Source of the DNA: Paraconiothyrium sp. Pb-2020
Taxonomy: Eukaryota > Ascomycota > Dothideomycetes > Pleosporales > Didymosphaeriaceae
DNA: 64,000 nt
Assembly: GCA_022419385.1 (NCBI GenBank)
Contig: JAJUBI010000001.1
Span: 1,550,001-1,614,000, forward strand
Direction: 5' to 3'
Below are positions 44,666 through 57,110 of this stretch, piece after piece. The notes beneath the pieces were generated by a model. It worked only from the letters and a program-made list of their open reading frames with translations, did no database searches and was not told where the DNA came from. The position numbers and the translations under genes were made by a program. The number at the start of each line of letters is the position of its first letter. Positions within the stretch are counted from its first letter, which is position 1.

Positions 44666-46305
44666 CTATGTCGTAAACTTGAAGTGCGGGTGGTCATCTC
44701 CTAGATTCTCACAGTTGTCTCCTTCCAACCTGTGATCCCGCTCGCCCCTCTCCCTCTTCTTATTTTCTCTCTTGACATGGTAGAAAAGTGCCACGCTTGC
44801 CGCGCCACAGATCCACAGCATTCCAAGACTAACTCCGTACCCCGTCGGGTATCTTGCATTCTTTGCCTCGCTTTCAAAGAATACATTCGACGCGACAATC
44901 CCTCCGATATTTCCGAGTCCAACTTGCATAGCAGACGAGACAGACCGCTTGTAGTGGCCGGACATCAAATTCGCCACCCAGACCAAAACGATGGGCTGTG
45001 TGATATAACCTCCAGGGACAATGAGGAAAAGCGCAAAGTATTTCACGCCCGCCCCCAATCTAGCCCCACACAGCAGCAGGATGTATCCCACGGACGCAAC
45101 GACGAGGCCGCCTATGCAGAACCAGAACCTGTGGCGTAAACGGTCCGAGATCCACGAAGCGACGACTGCTGTTACCGTAGCAACGACAAAAATGGGTATG
45201 GATCGTACTTGCGCGGCAGAAGATGTATAGCCCAGCTCTTTGATGATGGTCGGGATGAAGAAAGAGCCCGCATAACCCGTGTTCACGATGCCAAAATACA
45301 TGACTGTGCCGAGGTATATTTTGACGTCGGAGAAAATGCGGCGTGCTGCGCGTTTATCGAGGTGATTCATGGTGGCCGGACCAGTGTCGGCTGAGAGACG
45401 GGCGATGAGAAGGGTGCGTTCATCCTCACTAAGGAATTTTGCGGTTTCGGGCCAATCTGGAACCTTGGGTCTATCAGAATAGCCCATACACGAAGGCCAC
45501 AACGGAGGGGATCGGGAAAAGGGGGAGAGAAAGTATGCATACCCAGACCTTCGAGATCACACCCAAGACAACGGTCAAGAGACCTTCGATAATAAAAATC
45601 CACCTCCAACCTGCATAGCCGCCGATGCCGTTCATCTTGGCTAGTGCAAAGGCGAAGAGCTGGGTCTGTTAGCACGTGTACGCGCGGAGTAATGGAACTG
45701 TGCGTACGCCACCGAAGCCTCCAGCTATGATACTGGCAGTGAAGAAGAGAGTGAAACGCCATTGAAGCTCATAGCGCTTGTAATACATGGAGATGAGGTA
45801 CACGCATCCTTGATCTGTCAGCCTGACAAGGACCAAATAGTGTTCTGTTGCTCTCACCAGGAAACAGTCCAGCTTCGAAGAGACCTATAAGCACACGAAG
45901 TGCTACCAGGCCTTCAAAATTTCTCACCAGCCCCTGTCCCAAGGTGCAGACTCCCCACAGCACCATGATGGAGCTCAGCCACGTTGACGGAGCCAGTTTT
46001 TTCAAGATCAGGTTGCTGGGAACCTCAAAAAGGATGTACGGGATAAAGAAGACGAAGAGTGCGATGTTATAGTCTGACCCAACCATGTTCAAGTCTTTTG
46101 TCAAGCCTTGGATTTTTGCATTGCCGATGTTCGTCCTGTCAAGGAAGGCTAGGAGGAAGAGCATAAAGAGGGGTGGTAGAACGCGGATATCGAGTTTTCG
46201 AAGCAATTTCTTCTCTGCAACAGGGTCGATGTGGTTTCCTGCAGTGTCGTTGATGGCCTCGACCTTCTCGTCGGTAAGAGCGATCCTCTTCTCCTCCGTA
46301 GTCAT
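44666..46305 (-). CDS. MFS anion:cation symporter, Dal5/allantoate-nicotinate permease type
   Basis: Four exons, complement(44666..45463, 45543..45665, 45708..45808, 45858..46305), 489 residues. LRKLDIRVLPPLFMLFLLAFLDRTNIGNAKIQGL is the hallmark first helix and loop of the Dal5/Tna1 group; IPYILFEVPSNLILKKL and RVLIGLFEAGLFPG/CVYLISMYYKRYELQWRF follow (the second intron junction keeps the G-x-G). GGYAGWRWIFIIEGLLTVVLGVISKVW ends the first six helices. The second half has six more hydrophobic helices and a charged C-terminus. The third junction (TGG/gtatgc to GTT) fits SKVW/VPDWPETAKF. An ATG at 46374 would add 23 residues. Substrate: an organic anion such as allantoate, nicotinate or a vitamin; not resolvable. 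Confidence 0.9.
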
Positions 46306-47024
46306 GACTGAAATGACGGTTGTCGCAGCGTAGTCGCTACAGGGATGAAAGGTGCTACGTGATAGGACTGGCATCTGGTTTTATACGGCCGCTCTTCGTG
46401 AGTAGGACGGGAAGTGAGAGCCGCGGGCTCCAGCGCACCCAATCACCAGCGCCTGCGATACCCGTCTTTCATCCCCGGACAACTTCCCCGCAAACCTGGG
46501 GTAGGATATCGAGCGGCGAGAGGAATTAATTCCGCAACGTGTTCCGCAACAAGTTTGCGGTGCCAAGGGAAACAACATGCCGGAGGACTACGGCACGGCA
46601 GCGTATGTGACGAGGCGCGCGCCGGCGCAACAGTGCAATCGTCAGGCTCGTCCACGGGTGCAGGTCCACCGGGGGATGCCCACTCACGTGCAGGCTCCCT
46701 CGAAGAGGAAGAACCCTGCGTCATGCCAAGCAGCCGGCGGTCTCCAGCAGCGAGGCTTGCCTCGACTTCTAAATTAATTCAACTGTGATTTCAGGGGCTC
46801 ACAGAAGCAACGCTCGTCTTATTCGGTCGAGCTGGAGCCTGCATGCCCTCGTGACCCGCCCTTGCATTTCTTTGACGAAGCGAGCCTTGAGTGCTGCGAG
46901 CACCAGTGACGTAGCCCTGTCTTGGTCGAGCACCCTGCACTCCCACGCCCACCAAGCCAACAAGACCCACCACCACCAATCCTCAAACGAACACGCTCTC
47001 AGCATCATACAAGCTCCACGCACC
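46306..47024. other. Divergent intergenic region, 0.7 kb
   Basis: Promoter region shared by the MFS gene (-) and the conserved unknown gene (+). It contains ttccgcaac twice near 46528-46549. No gene recognised. Confidence 0.35.
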
Positions 47025-47958
47025 ATGACTGCGAATCCTCCCACGCTCATCAATCTGCCCCCCCCGCCCTCGGATCCCGCGACTCCCAACGATGCCCCGT
47101 AAGGCAGATCCCAGCGCTGATGCGACCCACTGCCGCGAATACAAACTAATTCAACACTTCTCTAGGGGCACGCCAAACTCGACGACCACCTCCATGTCCG
47201 AGCTATCTACAGTAGCTATCAAAGATGGCCACCGCGGTCACTTTCCCCACCACCAGCAACCAGCCGACGCCGAGCGCGCTGATCGCATCTCGCGCTTGGC
47301 GGGGTTGGAGCGTGTAGCAGTATCTGGCCGTACGCCACAGGGTCTGGCGCCGGGCGCCGCAAACAATCCTCCGCCGGGTTACTTCGACTCGTACAATCAG
47401 CCTCAGATATTTCGCGAGCGCAGCACTGTCGGTAGTGCGAGTGCAACGGGCAGTGTTGGAGGTCGAACAACTTGGGCGAGCGGCAGCGATGTTTATGACC
47501 ACGATCGCATGAGCGAGGATCAGGATGTCGAGACTTCCAGCATGGGAGGCTTCAGCGACGAGGCTGCCTCCTTGGTCGGCTTCGGGGAGGGCGCAAGAAC
47601 ACCTGCGAGACAGCACAGCCAGCTTGGAAGCCCAGCCATCGGCAAAGTTAGTGCGGTTCCTCCATATCTCCGCGAACAGCCGCCGCCCAGCCCAATGACC
47701 GGTGTCAGTGTTCCCAGCAGTTCAGGAACCACGCAAACTACTTCCAGCGTGGAGCAGCAAAAGCAGGATGCGAAACAATACGATGGCATGACATACGATG
47801 ACTCTGTGACTGATACCACAAACCGCACCCCGCCCTTCACGGCTCAAGGCGCTGGAGGTGCGACTACTGCGGAGCAAGTTATCCGTGAGCGGATGCGCCA
47901 GCGCCAGGCTGCTCAAGGCGGAGAGGCCATGGAAGTAGAGCCACAGAGGGACAATTAG
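47025..47958 (+). CDS. Conserved Pezizomycotina protein, Pro/Ser-rich, function unknown
   Basis: Two exons, join(47025..47098, 47166..47958), 288 residues. The first exon MTANPPTLINLPPPPSDPAT joins across a 67-nt intron to GTPNSTTTSMSELSTVAIKDGHRGH. Further conserved blocks are ADRISRLAGLERVA, RERSTVGSASATGSVGGRTTWASGSDVYD, SEDQDVETSS and LVGFGEGA. The end EQVIRERMRQRQAA is helical. I recall the GSVGGRTTWASGSD block from many filamentous ascomycete proteins of unknown function. There is no signal peptide, membrane helix or catalytic motif. It is mostly disordered and probably nuclear or cytosolic. Confidence 0.8.
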
Positions 47959-49213
47959 GTCGAGCGAACAGTTGACGGGTTGTCTTAGAAGAGTTTCTCT
48001 ATCGTTACCCTGAACGATCTCTTTGGGATTTCAGATAGGTGCGTCGACACAGGATGAGGGAAGTTTTGCTTTGTACGAAACCGGCGGCTGGGTCGCTGAG
48101 TTGGCAGCATGCAGTTCTTACTACGATATCATGAATGCGAGAGTTTTGAACGATGTTCTCACGATAGCATGCAGCAGCAGCTTTTATACTGCTTCCATTC
48201 TATGATCATTATTCTGCAACTCCAATAGTTTTCATGGCGCTTTGTTGACAATCGTAGGAGATCTATTCGACCTTGCCTTGCGTGAATGCCTTTTCCAGAT
48301 TGAGAGATCGAGTCTCTGACAGTAAGTAAATATAGGCACCCAAGTACAACGGGCAGTCGCAGGGTGTATCATATAATGCAGCGTCGCACTTATTGCGGTT
48401 AAGGGCTGTACGTTGTTCCGGATACGGCTTCACCATAGTTACCTGAGTATGGGTCGTTGTAGTCTGGTAGGTCTTACATATAGCCATTCTCAAGGGCATT
48501 ATAGAAAGGGAATTAGAGGCCAGCAACGGTGGCTACTACTTGAAGATACGCGACACTACAGTCTCGGGTCTACTTTTTGTTACTGCAGAGCCTTGGCGCG
48601 AGCACCAACGAGGTGAGTAGCAATGCAGGTCGGATTACGGGTACAGATGCGGTGAGAAACCAGAAGATAATTTTAGCGTACACTGCTGTGTTCGCCAAGT
48701 CCGTTGTTACTGGGGAGGTACAGAAATGGCTCAAAGAGAAAGCAAGCAATGGCCTGAGGTAACGTTCAATGCGTTCGATCCGAATGAGATATTCAAAAAG
48801 GGTTGAAGCCATAGCACGAACGCACAACCGAGCAACAGCGGTGCTGGGGGAGTGGTCGAGGGTCTTAGGATGATAGGAAACGAGAATTTTATCGCTGTGA
48901 CCTTGCTAGGGCTCTTCATGCTAGGACACGCATGAAGTAGAAGTATATGTAACATACGTATCATGCCGAGCAATGACTCGAGCAGCTAGAGAGATTTTCA
49001 TCAATGTCATACATAGTTCAAGATACATTGAGTAGCAGCAGTCAAGTTTACCGGTATCATATTCAGGTTCATCAATGTTAAGCGCAGATTTGATCACCGT
49101 ATTGATACGGCCTCGCTCGATTAAGACATTACTCTCGTGTGAACAGATGAGTTACTGCGCGCATGCAAAATGTTGTAGAACCCAAGTTATTCTCGTCATA
49201 CCATATTAGGAAA
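47959..49213. other. Convergent gene-poor region, 1.25 kb
   Basis: Between the conserved unknown gene (+) and the GPI protein gene (-). Only frames of 60-87 codons without motifs. No RNA gene recognised. Confidence 0.4.
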
Positions 49214-50201
49214 TTATAACATGACGCAAAGAGCACCGGTAGCCACCCCAAGCGTCACTAACCACGTTCCCAACGAGCTGTACAGACTTGCGCCAACCCT
49301 TCCTTGGCCACCAGCACCGCCAGTAAACTCAGCGATACTGCTCGAGGCCGAGGCAGAAGCGGCAGAAGAAGCGGACTCAAGAACCTCTGTGGGAGTTGGT
49401 CTGCTCCTGCTAGAGGTAGAGTTCTCGTCATCAGTGGAGGATGTCTCTAATGGTGGGAGTTCGGTCGCTGATTCAGGTGTGGGGAAGGATGCGGTAGCTG
49501 TGATATTGTCAATAGATGACTGCGCGTTCGCGCTGGCAGAGGCATAGACGCTAGTGATATACGTGGTAGTGACTTCGCTGGAGGTGGATGTGCTTCGGGT
49601 AAGAGCTGGGACGTAGATCCAATAGTATTGGTAGTACCAGCTGCGTTTGGATTAGAAGCGAAACTCGACGACATCCGGGGTAGTAGCTCACTAAGTGATG
49701 GTGAAGGTGTAGTATGTATAAGATGCAACAGGAACCGTTACCGTCTGCTCTGGAGGTGGTGTCGTAAGCGGTGCTGAGGCTGAGCGCGACGGTGCGACAG
49801 CACTCGTGGGTGTGTTGCCCTCGTCAGGGGTGCAAGCAAGGCATGTCTCTCCGACTGGGCATGAACCGCCACCAGAACAGCAGTAATAGCCCGGGCGAGC
49901 GTATGTGCCAAGGTCGCAGCATGTCGCATCTTCAGGCGCACTGTAAAGGATCGAACAGCACTTCTGGCCCACTGGCGCGCAGTACGAGGTGAGACCTATG
50001 GTTCCACAAAGTGTCTCTCCAGTATCACCTGTAATGTGTTAAGTTGATATGTTCGCGTTAGACGAAACAAGGTTACTCACAAGCTCCCTGTCGCTTTGCC
50101 AATGCAGAAAAAGTCTCCTCACGCTTCGCAAGGGCATTGCACTGAACAGCAGCTGCAAAGGCAACAAGGGGGCACAGGGTCTTGATCATCTTGAACGCCA
50201 T
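49214..50201 (-). CDS. Secreted GPI-anchored cysteine-rich surface protein
   Basis: Three exons, complement(49214..49640, 49692..50028, 50081..50201), 294 residues. The signal peptide (MIKTLCPLVAFAAAVQCNALA) is followed by KR dibasic sites (AKREETFSALAKRQ). The Cys-rich head has about 15 Cys (GETLCGTIG, CAPVGQKCCSIL, ATCCDLGTYARPGYYCCSGGG, CPVGETCLAC). The junction YTYYTFTIT/YWYYQYYWIY across the second intron is an aromatic motif common in fungal wall proteins. A Ser/Thr-rich stalk follows; the end GASLYSSLGTWLVTLGVATGALCVML with small residues before it is a GPI signal. The role is probably cell-wall or host-contact related. Without splicing the frame stops after FTIT. Confidence 0.87.
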
Positions 50202-53200
50202 TGAAGTTTTGGTACGAATGTCGTTTACTTTCGAAGGCGAGGCTTGCAAAACGTTCATGCATCGAGGCCGCAGCTTTGATTTATCTTGTGTTTTTCTTTC
50301 TGCAGCCTAATTTTACTTTCGCCCAGGCACGGCACATCAATACGAAATTGAATGAGGATATTGGGGGAAAGTTTCCTGGCCCCCACCCAATCATGGCGAA
50401 AGTCGGAGACTTAGCGGCTTGGAACTACGCATTCTCCGCATTCACTGCCTTTCGTGGTCGCGCGCTTCGTATTTGTAGTTTTGCTGTCCATGGGGCGGAG
50501 CGAGCGATGAAAGCCACATGGCACCGAACGACCAATTGACCAGCGCACGATGTTGTGGAGGCTCGTATTGCAATTCGCATCTGGTCCTGTTCCATGAGCG
50601 GTACGCTATCTATAGAACAGCGTTTCTCCCTCGAAGCTCTTGAGCTCTCGAAGTTCTTCCGGTCGTTGTCGGGTTCGCGTTGAAGATTTGGGGGTTTTGG
50701 TGGATGTTGTGCTGAAGGCACTGCGTCCCATAAGTCATCGGCACCACCCTGTCGAGCAGCGTAAAGATCATTCTCGTTAAGCACCAGACTTCGAGGCCAT
50801 CTTTCACGGCAAGAGGATTATGACAGAGAGGAGAACAACGATGGTCGAGTCGGGCAAGAACCGGTGAGCGCCGTAAGGCGCTAACCCCAGGCCCAGGCTC
50901 CGACCCCGCCTTCCGTGCATGACACCCCTCTCTCTCCAACACCACTGTCGTAGACATTGAGCTATTCTCAAGGCATCCACCAGGAGTACATGAAAGGTCT
51001 GCATGAAATCGCCAGCCGAGTGTTGATCGGTTGTCCTGCGGGTTAAGTGCAAGACTGTCTTGTGGGTATGGAGGTGGATGGCCGATTGGCTAGGTATAGG
51101 ATCAATGGAGCTGGAGCGAGGTACAGCACCTGCTATTGTGATATCCATATCTGGAGAGATAGAAGATGCACCCTGACCGCTCATTCTTGTATTGATAGCT
51201 GATAGATTCCTAGGCCAATGTGCAGGACTGGGAACCAAACCATGTCAACACCATCTACCCAGACATAGGAGAGCATGGACCATGCTGCCCCAAAATTAAC
51301 GTCTGGGAAGCACAGCTTGCGTCTAACGCACTGTCCGTACATCAGTTCTCAGTGGACAGTCAAGTGCGCTGTTCAGGGGCCACATGTACCTTCATATATG
51401 ACAAAGACGGCTGTGACATTGACAACTTCGGGGTAAAAGTTCCTTGTACGGTCACGGCAAGACAATCGACGCAGCGAGGAAGTAAGAACCTTCAAAAGGA
51501 CTTGTGTTCTCCTGATAACATTAGACGAGTACCCTCAATTCTTCTTTTGTTCAGAGGAACAGACTCCTTTTACGGCTAACACAAGGCCCCATTTAATTGA
51601 CAATAAGGTTCACGAAAGAAGGTGGGCTTACCTCTGTCAGCAAGGAGTTAGAGCACGACATGGTCATGGTGTTCACCATTACGGGAGATCAAGAGGGACC
51701 TATTCTCTAGTTGGATTCGAAGTGGCCTCTGGGTGCACGCACAACTGTACCCGGAGTGACCATGCGCTCGAACACACCTGATCTAGACACCCACAAGGTC
51801 CGATGTACACTACAGCACGCGCGAAAGCTAGTTTCAACGATGGCATGGTAGGAGCGATCGTGTTGGGTAAACCGGCTTTATAAAAGCAGAAAACGTCTGC
51901 AGGGCCACTTCGTTTGACATATTGGAAGATCGCTGTGGGTTCGAGGCCGGTCGAACGGGATTCAGTATGTCGTTTAACGCTGCTAGCAGGTGCGCAAGAC
52001 ACATAATAACCCCGAAATGTTGTTCAGCCCTGGAGAATGGCGTCCAGCAAGTATGGAACAGTATGAGCTGACCTTGCGGTCGGCGATTACTCGTTCATCC
52101 GCATCGGCCGATACCCTTGAACTAGCCTCGTGCCGCATCACGCAAGCGAGCATGTCATCTGAGGCATCAGACGGTGTCCATACCCGCCACCAGCGCACAA
52201 CAGGCGCACAAGTTCTACTTACAGCGAATCTTGGGACATTCTACGCTCATCTTGCGGTCGTTTGCCTTCTTCCAGTCGTAGCACCCTCGCAAACCTTTGT
52301 ATGCACTTTCTGCTATCATCTTCGCTCTTCTCTAAGCAATCGCTCGGTATTCCTTCCGCTCAAACCTTGATAGCGTAAGTTCCCGCGCAAGGCTAGGCGA
52401 ACTAGTAGGACAATCTCGGATGCGATTGGTGAGAAGATCAGCAGGGATAGGCGAAAGAACTTCTAAGTCGCACGAGCCCAGCCGGATGAACGTTGCGCGG
52501 TGAATGGTGAACGTTTGACTGAGTGGGAACGGGTGTTGGGGTAAGCGAAGGCTGGGTTCTTGAAGAAGGGTTCGCTGCCCTTTCGCAGGGATTATCCTGA
52601 TGTTGGCGACATCGATGCTAGTTGACACGTGAACAGTGTTGTTACATTACTGCTTGCCTGTAGCAGGCAGAGGCCGGCGTCAATAGTAGTATATGAGGGC
52701 TACGACGACTTGTACTTCACTCAAGATCTTTGCACCTTCTATGTCGGCTATCGAAGGCGTGGTGCGTCCCTACAGTACATACCCTAATAGTACTCTAAGC
52801 AAGACACACATGTGCAGGTATGATCAGTAGCGGGAAGAGAAATCATATCAAATTCAGAATTATATCTTCTGGTCGAAAGAATGAGGGTTATTACAGGATT
52901 TGAAACACAAGATGTCAAAAACATGAAGCGATTCGTAAGCTTGTGTATTGTCGTCGCCTATGAGCGTACAGATCATGATACGTACACAAACCAACCTGCT
53001 ACCAGACATATATAAGCCATGCGCCTCTCCATAGATTGCCTGGAATATCCATTACCGCGATGCTGCTATTCAGAGAATTCCAAAATGAACAGGCCCGAGC
53101 CTGACAGCATACCTATGGTATGGTATCGTAAGAGAAAGGTCCTCGGGTATCTTGAGATGTAAGGATTACCGCCGCAGCAACATACTAACTCAGAACAGAA

Positions 53201-53453
53201 GCTGTGTATTGACTGAAATAGACGACGAACCAGCAAAATGTAATATCGTGAATTTATGTAAGTACTATGGTGGCCGAAGGGCCAACCCTCTGGCGAGTCT
53301 GCGCTGCAGTAAGCACGTCAGCAAGAGGCGGGGCGATTTGAATGGGCATGCAGTCAAAACGAAATCTTTCGTAGTCTAGTGATCTTGGCGAATGCAAACT
53401 TCGCTTATTGAATCCAAAAAAGGGCAAACAACGACCCCGAAAAGACAGAGTTG
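50202..53453. other. Gene-poor region, 3.25 kb
   Basis: The longest stretch without a supported gene. Frames up to 144 codons (50804-51238, -) and 126 codons (51990-52370, +) have no motif, poor start context and no convincing splice extension. No transposase, integrase or long terminal repeat was recognised. It could hold decayed or non-coding genes. Confidence 0.4.
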
Positions 53454-54703
53454 TTAGGCCTCCATACGTAACGCTGCATCCTGCACGTCGTAGGGTGACG
53501 TTCGTCTAACGATGCCTGATTGGGAACGTAAGACCATCCAAAAGATACAAGGGACGCATCAGGATTACCTGAGCGCTGCGAGGGTGTTGACCGCATACGT
53601 CAAAGAACGGCGAGCATCGACGTCGTTGAGGCGTGGCTGTGGACGATAGTGGAGCGAGGCTATCTGAACTGTCGCGCGGTATATTGCATAACTAACTGTA
53701 TCAGTTTGGTTGTATTTGACAGTCGTACGACTTACATCAATTGTCGGACGTATGGTGACCCGGCACGCGGAGGCCTCTCTCCGTATCCTTCGAAAAAGGC
53801 ATCGCTTCCGTTCGAAATGGCCTCAATCATGAGAGGATCTCCCCAGATCACGTTTGAGAAGCCAACTAAGCCTGTGACCTGCTTGTCTGTTCATGTACAA
53901 GCACGTTATGGGGTCAACATGTCTGTTGCGACCATGCACGGTGTTCGGACTTCGTCAAGCGTGTGGATATGCTGTTCGACGTAGTATCGAATGCTGTCGT
54001 ATGGAAGTGTAACAAGCATGTCCTCGCAGTCACGCAGCGCCGATTCCAGGAGCGCGCGGAACGCCTCATGCCATGTTCTGCTACCCTTGTTTGCGAAGAC
54101 GTTATGTGTCATGCCGAATTGCTGCGCACTGAGCATTGTAATAGTTCGCATGTAGGAACCTAAGGTTCGATCGATCGTGCCTCGTTCGTGCGCGGAGATA
54201 TACGGTAGCATGTCAGTAAGTCTCCTTCCGTGAACGAAGCTCATCAGCAAGAATGGCGACCCGAGAACTCCACCTTGCTCTTGATAGTGATAGACTTCCG
54301 GCACTGGTAGTTGTCCTTGGCGGTATTCCCGAAGATAGCGGAGTGTCTTAAGCTTAGTCTCGAGGCCATATTTCTCGTGCCTGAGAGCTCGACTAGAGAC
54401 ATGCGGCGGACACTTCAGCACGAAGGTACTGCCATCGGCAAGATTTGCTCGGTAGACTTGGTGAAGACGTCCCGAGAGGCGTTCCGCTTGCTGTACGGTG
54501 ATCTTGGAGGAGCGAAAGACGCTTTGGATAGCCCTTTGAATCCCTGAAAAGTCTGCGGAAAGGGCGCAAGTCGGAGAAGATGCGGATGAAGAAGAAGATA
54601 TGCTGGAGACTGTTGATGAACCTCGAGCTGACCTGCTGACGTGTCTGCCGTGGCTCATAGTGACCACAGGATAGACAGCCACATCAAGCGGGGGCAGATG
54701 CAT
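53454..54703 (-). pseudogene. Broken APH-fold (aminoglycoside phosphotransferase-like) kinase gene
   Basis: Homology runs over complement(53454..53505, 53569..53695, 53736..54703), but not in one frame. The N-lobe is intact: ERLSGRLHQVYRANLADGSTFVLKCPP, LRYLREYRQGQLPVPEVYHY, GSPFLLMSFVHGRRLTDML. At MVATDMLTP the frame meets TAA (53906-53908); the catalytic-type stretch NVLVHEQTSR is in the next frame; VTGLVGFSNVIWGDPLM is back in the first. The last intron's phase does not match the next exon (SYAIYRATVQIASLHYR), and the tail ends DVQDAALRMEA. A 54-nt GT-AG intron could skip the first lesion, but would delete the conserved NVLV part. It is most likely a decaying gene, or a local sequence error. 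Original substrate unknown. Confidence 0.65.
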
Positions 54704-55845
54704 CTCGATTGAGGTTTGAAGCGAAAGACTTTGAAGTAAGAGACAACGTCAGCAAATGGGTAAGCGACTGGATAGTGAATGGATAGTTACATCTGCATGG
54801 CAAGACCTGCTCGATGGATTTGAATGAATTGAAGATGTGGTCGAGTGAAGCTCGATTGCCAGAAACAGATGCATCGGCGATCAAAGTAACATGTACGGAG
54901 TCGAAGGCGTCAGGATCACAATTTAATCTGAGAGACCGAGCAAACCCGAAGAATTTGAGTTTTGTGAAGTGAACATGGGCGTGTGCCTGTCATTGACAAA
55001 TCTGGATGTTGACATCTCCATGGATACCGCCAGACGCCTGTAGGCTTCACTAGGTACGTGCTGCGCAAGACACCCCGGTGCATTAGGGGTCAGCTCTAGC
55101 TACATCTTCCTACTCGCAAGCAATACAGCTGCGCAGGCCTTGACGAGCAGTGCTGTCATTCGGTAGACGGCCAGCTCAGACGGAAGGATCTCGAACAAGG
55201 CCGCGGGAGGCGTTCTTAAATGATGGGGCGGCTGCAGCAGTGTTCGTCTAACGTGACCTATCTGGGAACAAGTGCATTACTTGGGTTGTCGGTCAATGCG
55301 TATTCTCATTGGTGGAACCGTTAATCAAACAACCTGCAGCAGAGCAATTGACCAAAGCCTGAAGAACTATGCGCGGCTTATGTTCAGAAACCTTCAGGGT
55401 GATTGTACAGCTGATCAAAGTATGGAGCGATTTGGTAAACATGATCAGCTTACATTGAAGCTAAAGATGGGGTTTCTGTTCACCGCATTTTCACCCCCAG
55501 CTGAACCTCCGTACATCGCTTAGTCACACACTCATCAATCAAGCGGCATTCATGGAGAACTTTTGACGCCACGATAGTCTTGGCGCGATCCAACCTGCTG
55601 GAGACGACATCTGTGAGCAATGTCAGGCCAACCCCTTGGGAATCCTGCGTACTCGCCTAGTACATACAGTACACTGTTGGCTGGGTTTCCCTCGCAAGAC
55701 CGCACCTGCAGCCTGCAATAACACACATCGGAACATTGCATGTGCTATCTGGTTCCTGTCGCGAAACGTGTTGCAAGCTCAAAACGTTCCGATACCGCAG
55801 GCTGCGTCATCTCATCGTTCCGTACGATCTGTGGTCCAATGTATC
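54704..55845. other. Intergenic region, 1.1 kb
   Basis: Between TAN1 (3' side) and the APH-like pseudogene (5' side), both leftward. No gene recognised; frames up to 83 codons are without motif. Confidence 0.4.
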
Positions 55846-57110
55846 TCAGGCCTCTGGAACCCCCTTCTGGTCTTTTGAGATAGTGTTGTCGCGCAACTCA
55901 GCCAGGTTGTACTTCTTGAGGCTGTCGTAGTCTGAGCCTACTACGCTCATGCCCACGAGACTCTAGATTGTGTGAGCACCAATTATGACGAGCAAAGCGC
56001 CACAAGCGCTCAAAAATATCCCGGGACACGCGGAATGATTCATACCTGATAGACCTCCACAAGAATGAGTAGATCGTACCCCGAAAGATCGACCTTGTGC
56101 CCCTTACCCACGAGGGATGCAACCAGCTGGATGATCTCATCTCGGGAAATTTGCTTGTTGTTGCGAATGTTGACTCGAATAGCAAACTGCGCAACTGATT
56201 AGTAGCACTTTGGTCGCCCAGCTGCGAAGGAGCACGAAAACACGCGTTCCGCTTTTGACTCTCGATCAAGATAGCGCCAACTTACTTTTTTGCCGCTTTG
56301 CTCAGGTGCATGGAAGTGCGGAGCAAGAACCTCGGTAGCGATATCCTTCAAGCCACTTCCTGCGACTTTACCAATGGCTGAAAGTGGCGTCAGCCTCTTT
56401 ACGAAACGGCATCGCTGGTGCTCAACACCGTCTGCAGTATCCTGACAGATCTTGTGGAGGAACGAGACGGGCTCAACGGGTGCACGAGTCTTGAAAAATA
56501 TCACTGGCTACTCAGCATGCTTTGCATTATTGGGCAATGATGTTGGTGCAACTTACAGCATTGTCCAGGCAATTTGACGTTCTTGAAGAGAGGTTCAACC
56601 TTCGGCCTCCGAATCCCCTCAACCTCTTTTTTGATCTCGCTCTCAATGTCAACGTCGCTTGCTCCAGATTCGTCACCCTCAGCTGCCTCAGCCGTTGGAG
56701 TATCATTGTACAGCTGCGAAGCATACTACGTGATAATCAGCATTTACTCATCAGTACCTACAGAGACGCATGCAAAGTGTGTGGCGTACACTCACCTTCT
56801 CAAACAGATTGCGCAAGTCGGCGACTGATGGTGCTTCCTTGTTCATGGCGCAGGTTACCCAGATGCCTACGTCGCCTGGCTGAATCCCCCGGGTCTCGGC
56901 ACCTGGTATCGTCCATTTCTGTTTGCCCTGTGATTCTGCTTAGTACTGCAGACATGGACTCGAGGGAAATGAGGGCAAGAAAGGAATCTTGGTGCCAAGG
57001 CCAATCTCCGATATAAACAGTAAGATTTGTTTGCTAACCTTCGATCTCTTTCTGTTGCCTCCATCCCGCTGCTCTGGTCCAGCTTTCCGCTTCTTCGGGC
57101 CGGTGTCCAT
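55846..57110 (-). CDS. TAN1: tRNA acetyltransferase co-factor Tan1 (THUMP domain)
   Basis: Six exons, complement(55846..55962, 56046..56186, 56286..56503, 56557..56725, 56796..56927, 57039..57110), 282 residues (yeast 289). The basic start MDTGPKKRKAGPEQRDG is followed by GKQKWTIPGAETRGIQPGDVGIWVTC, RRPKVEPLFKNVKLPGQC/LIFFKTRAPVEPVSFLHKIC and CRFVKRLTPLSAIGKVAGSGLKDIATEVLAPHF. The THUMP core is FAIRVNIRNNKQISRDEIIQLVASLVGKGHKVDL, ending MSVVGSDYDSLKKYNLAEL. All five introns (69-111 nt) keep frame. Known role: partner of Kre33/NAT10 for ac4C at position 12 of tRNA-Ser and tRNA-Leu. Confidence 0.94.

Noticed and set aside
51940..51960. ggttcgaggcc resembling a tRNA B box
   Set aside because: No A box, no foldable acceptor stem around it; a tRNA could not be drawn.
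53884..53942. A 54-nt GT-AG intron that would repair the APH gene
   Set aside because: It would remove NVLVHEQTS, which is part of the conserved family sequence, and the donor gtcgca is poor; the later phase mismatch would remain.
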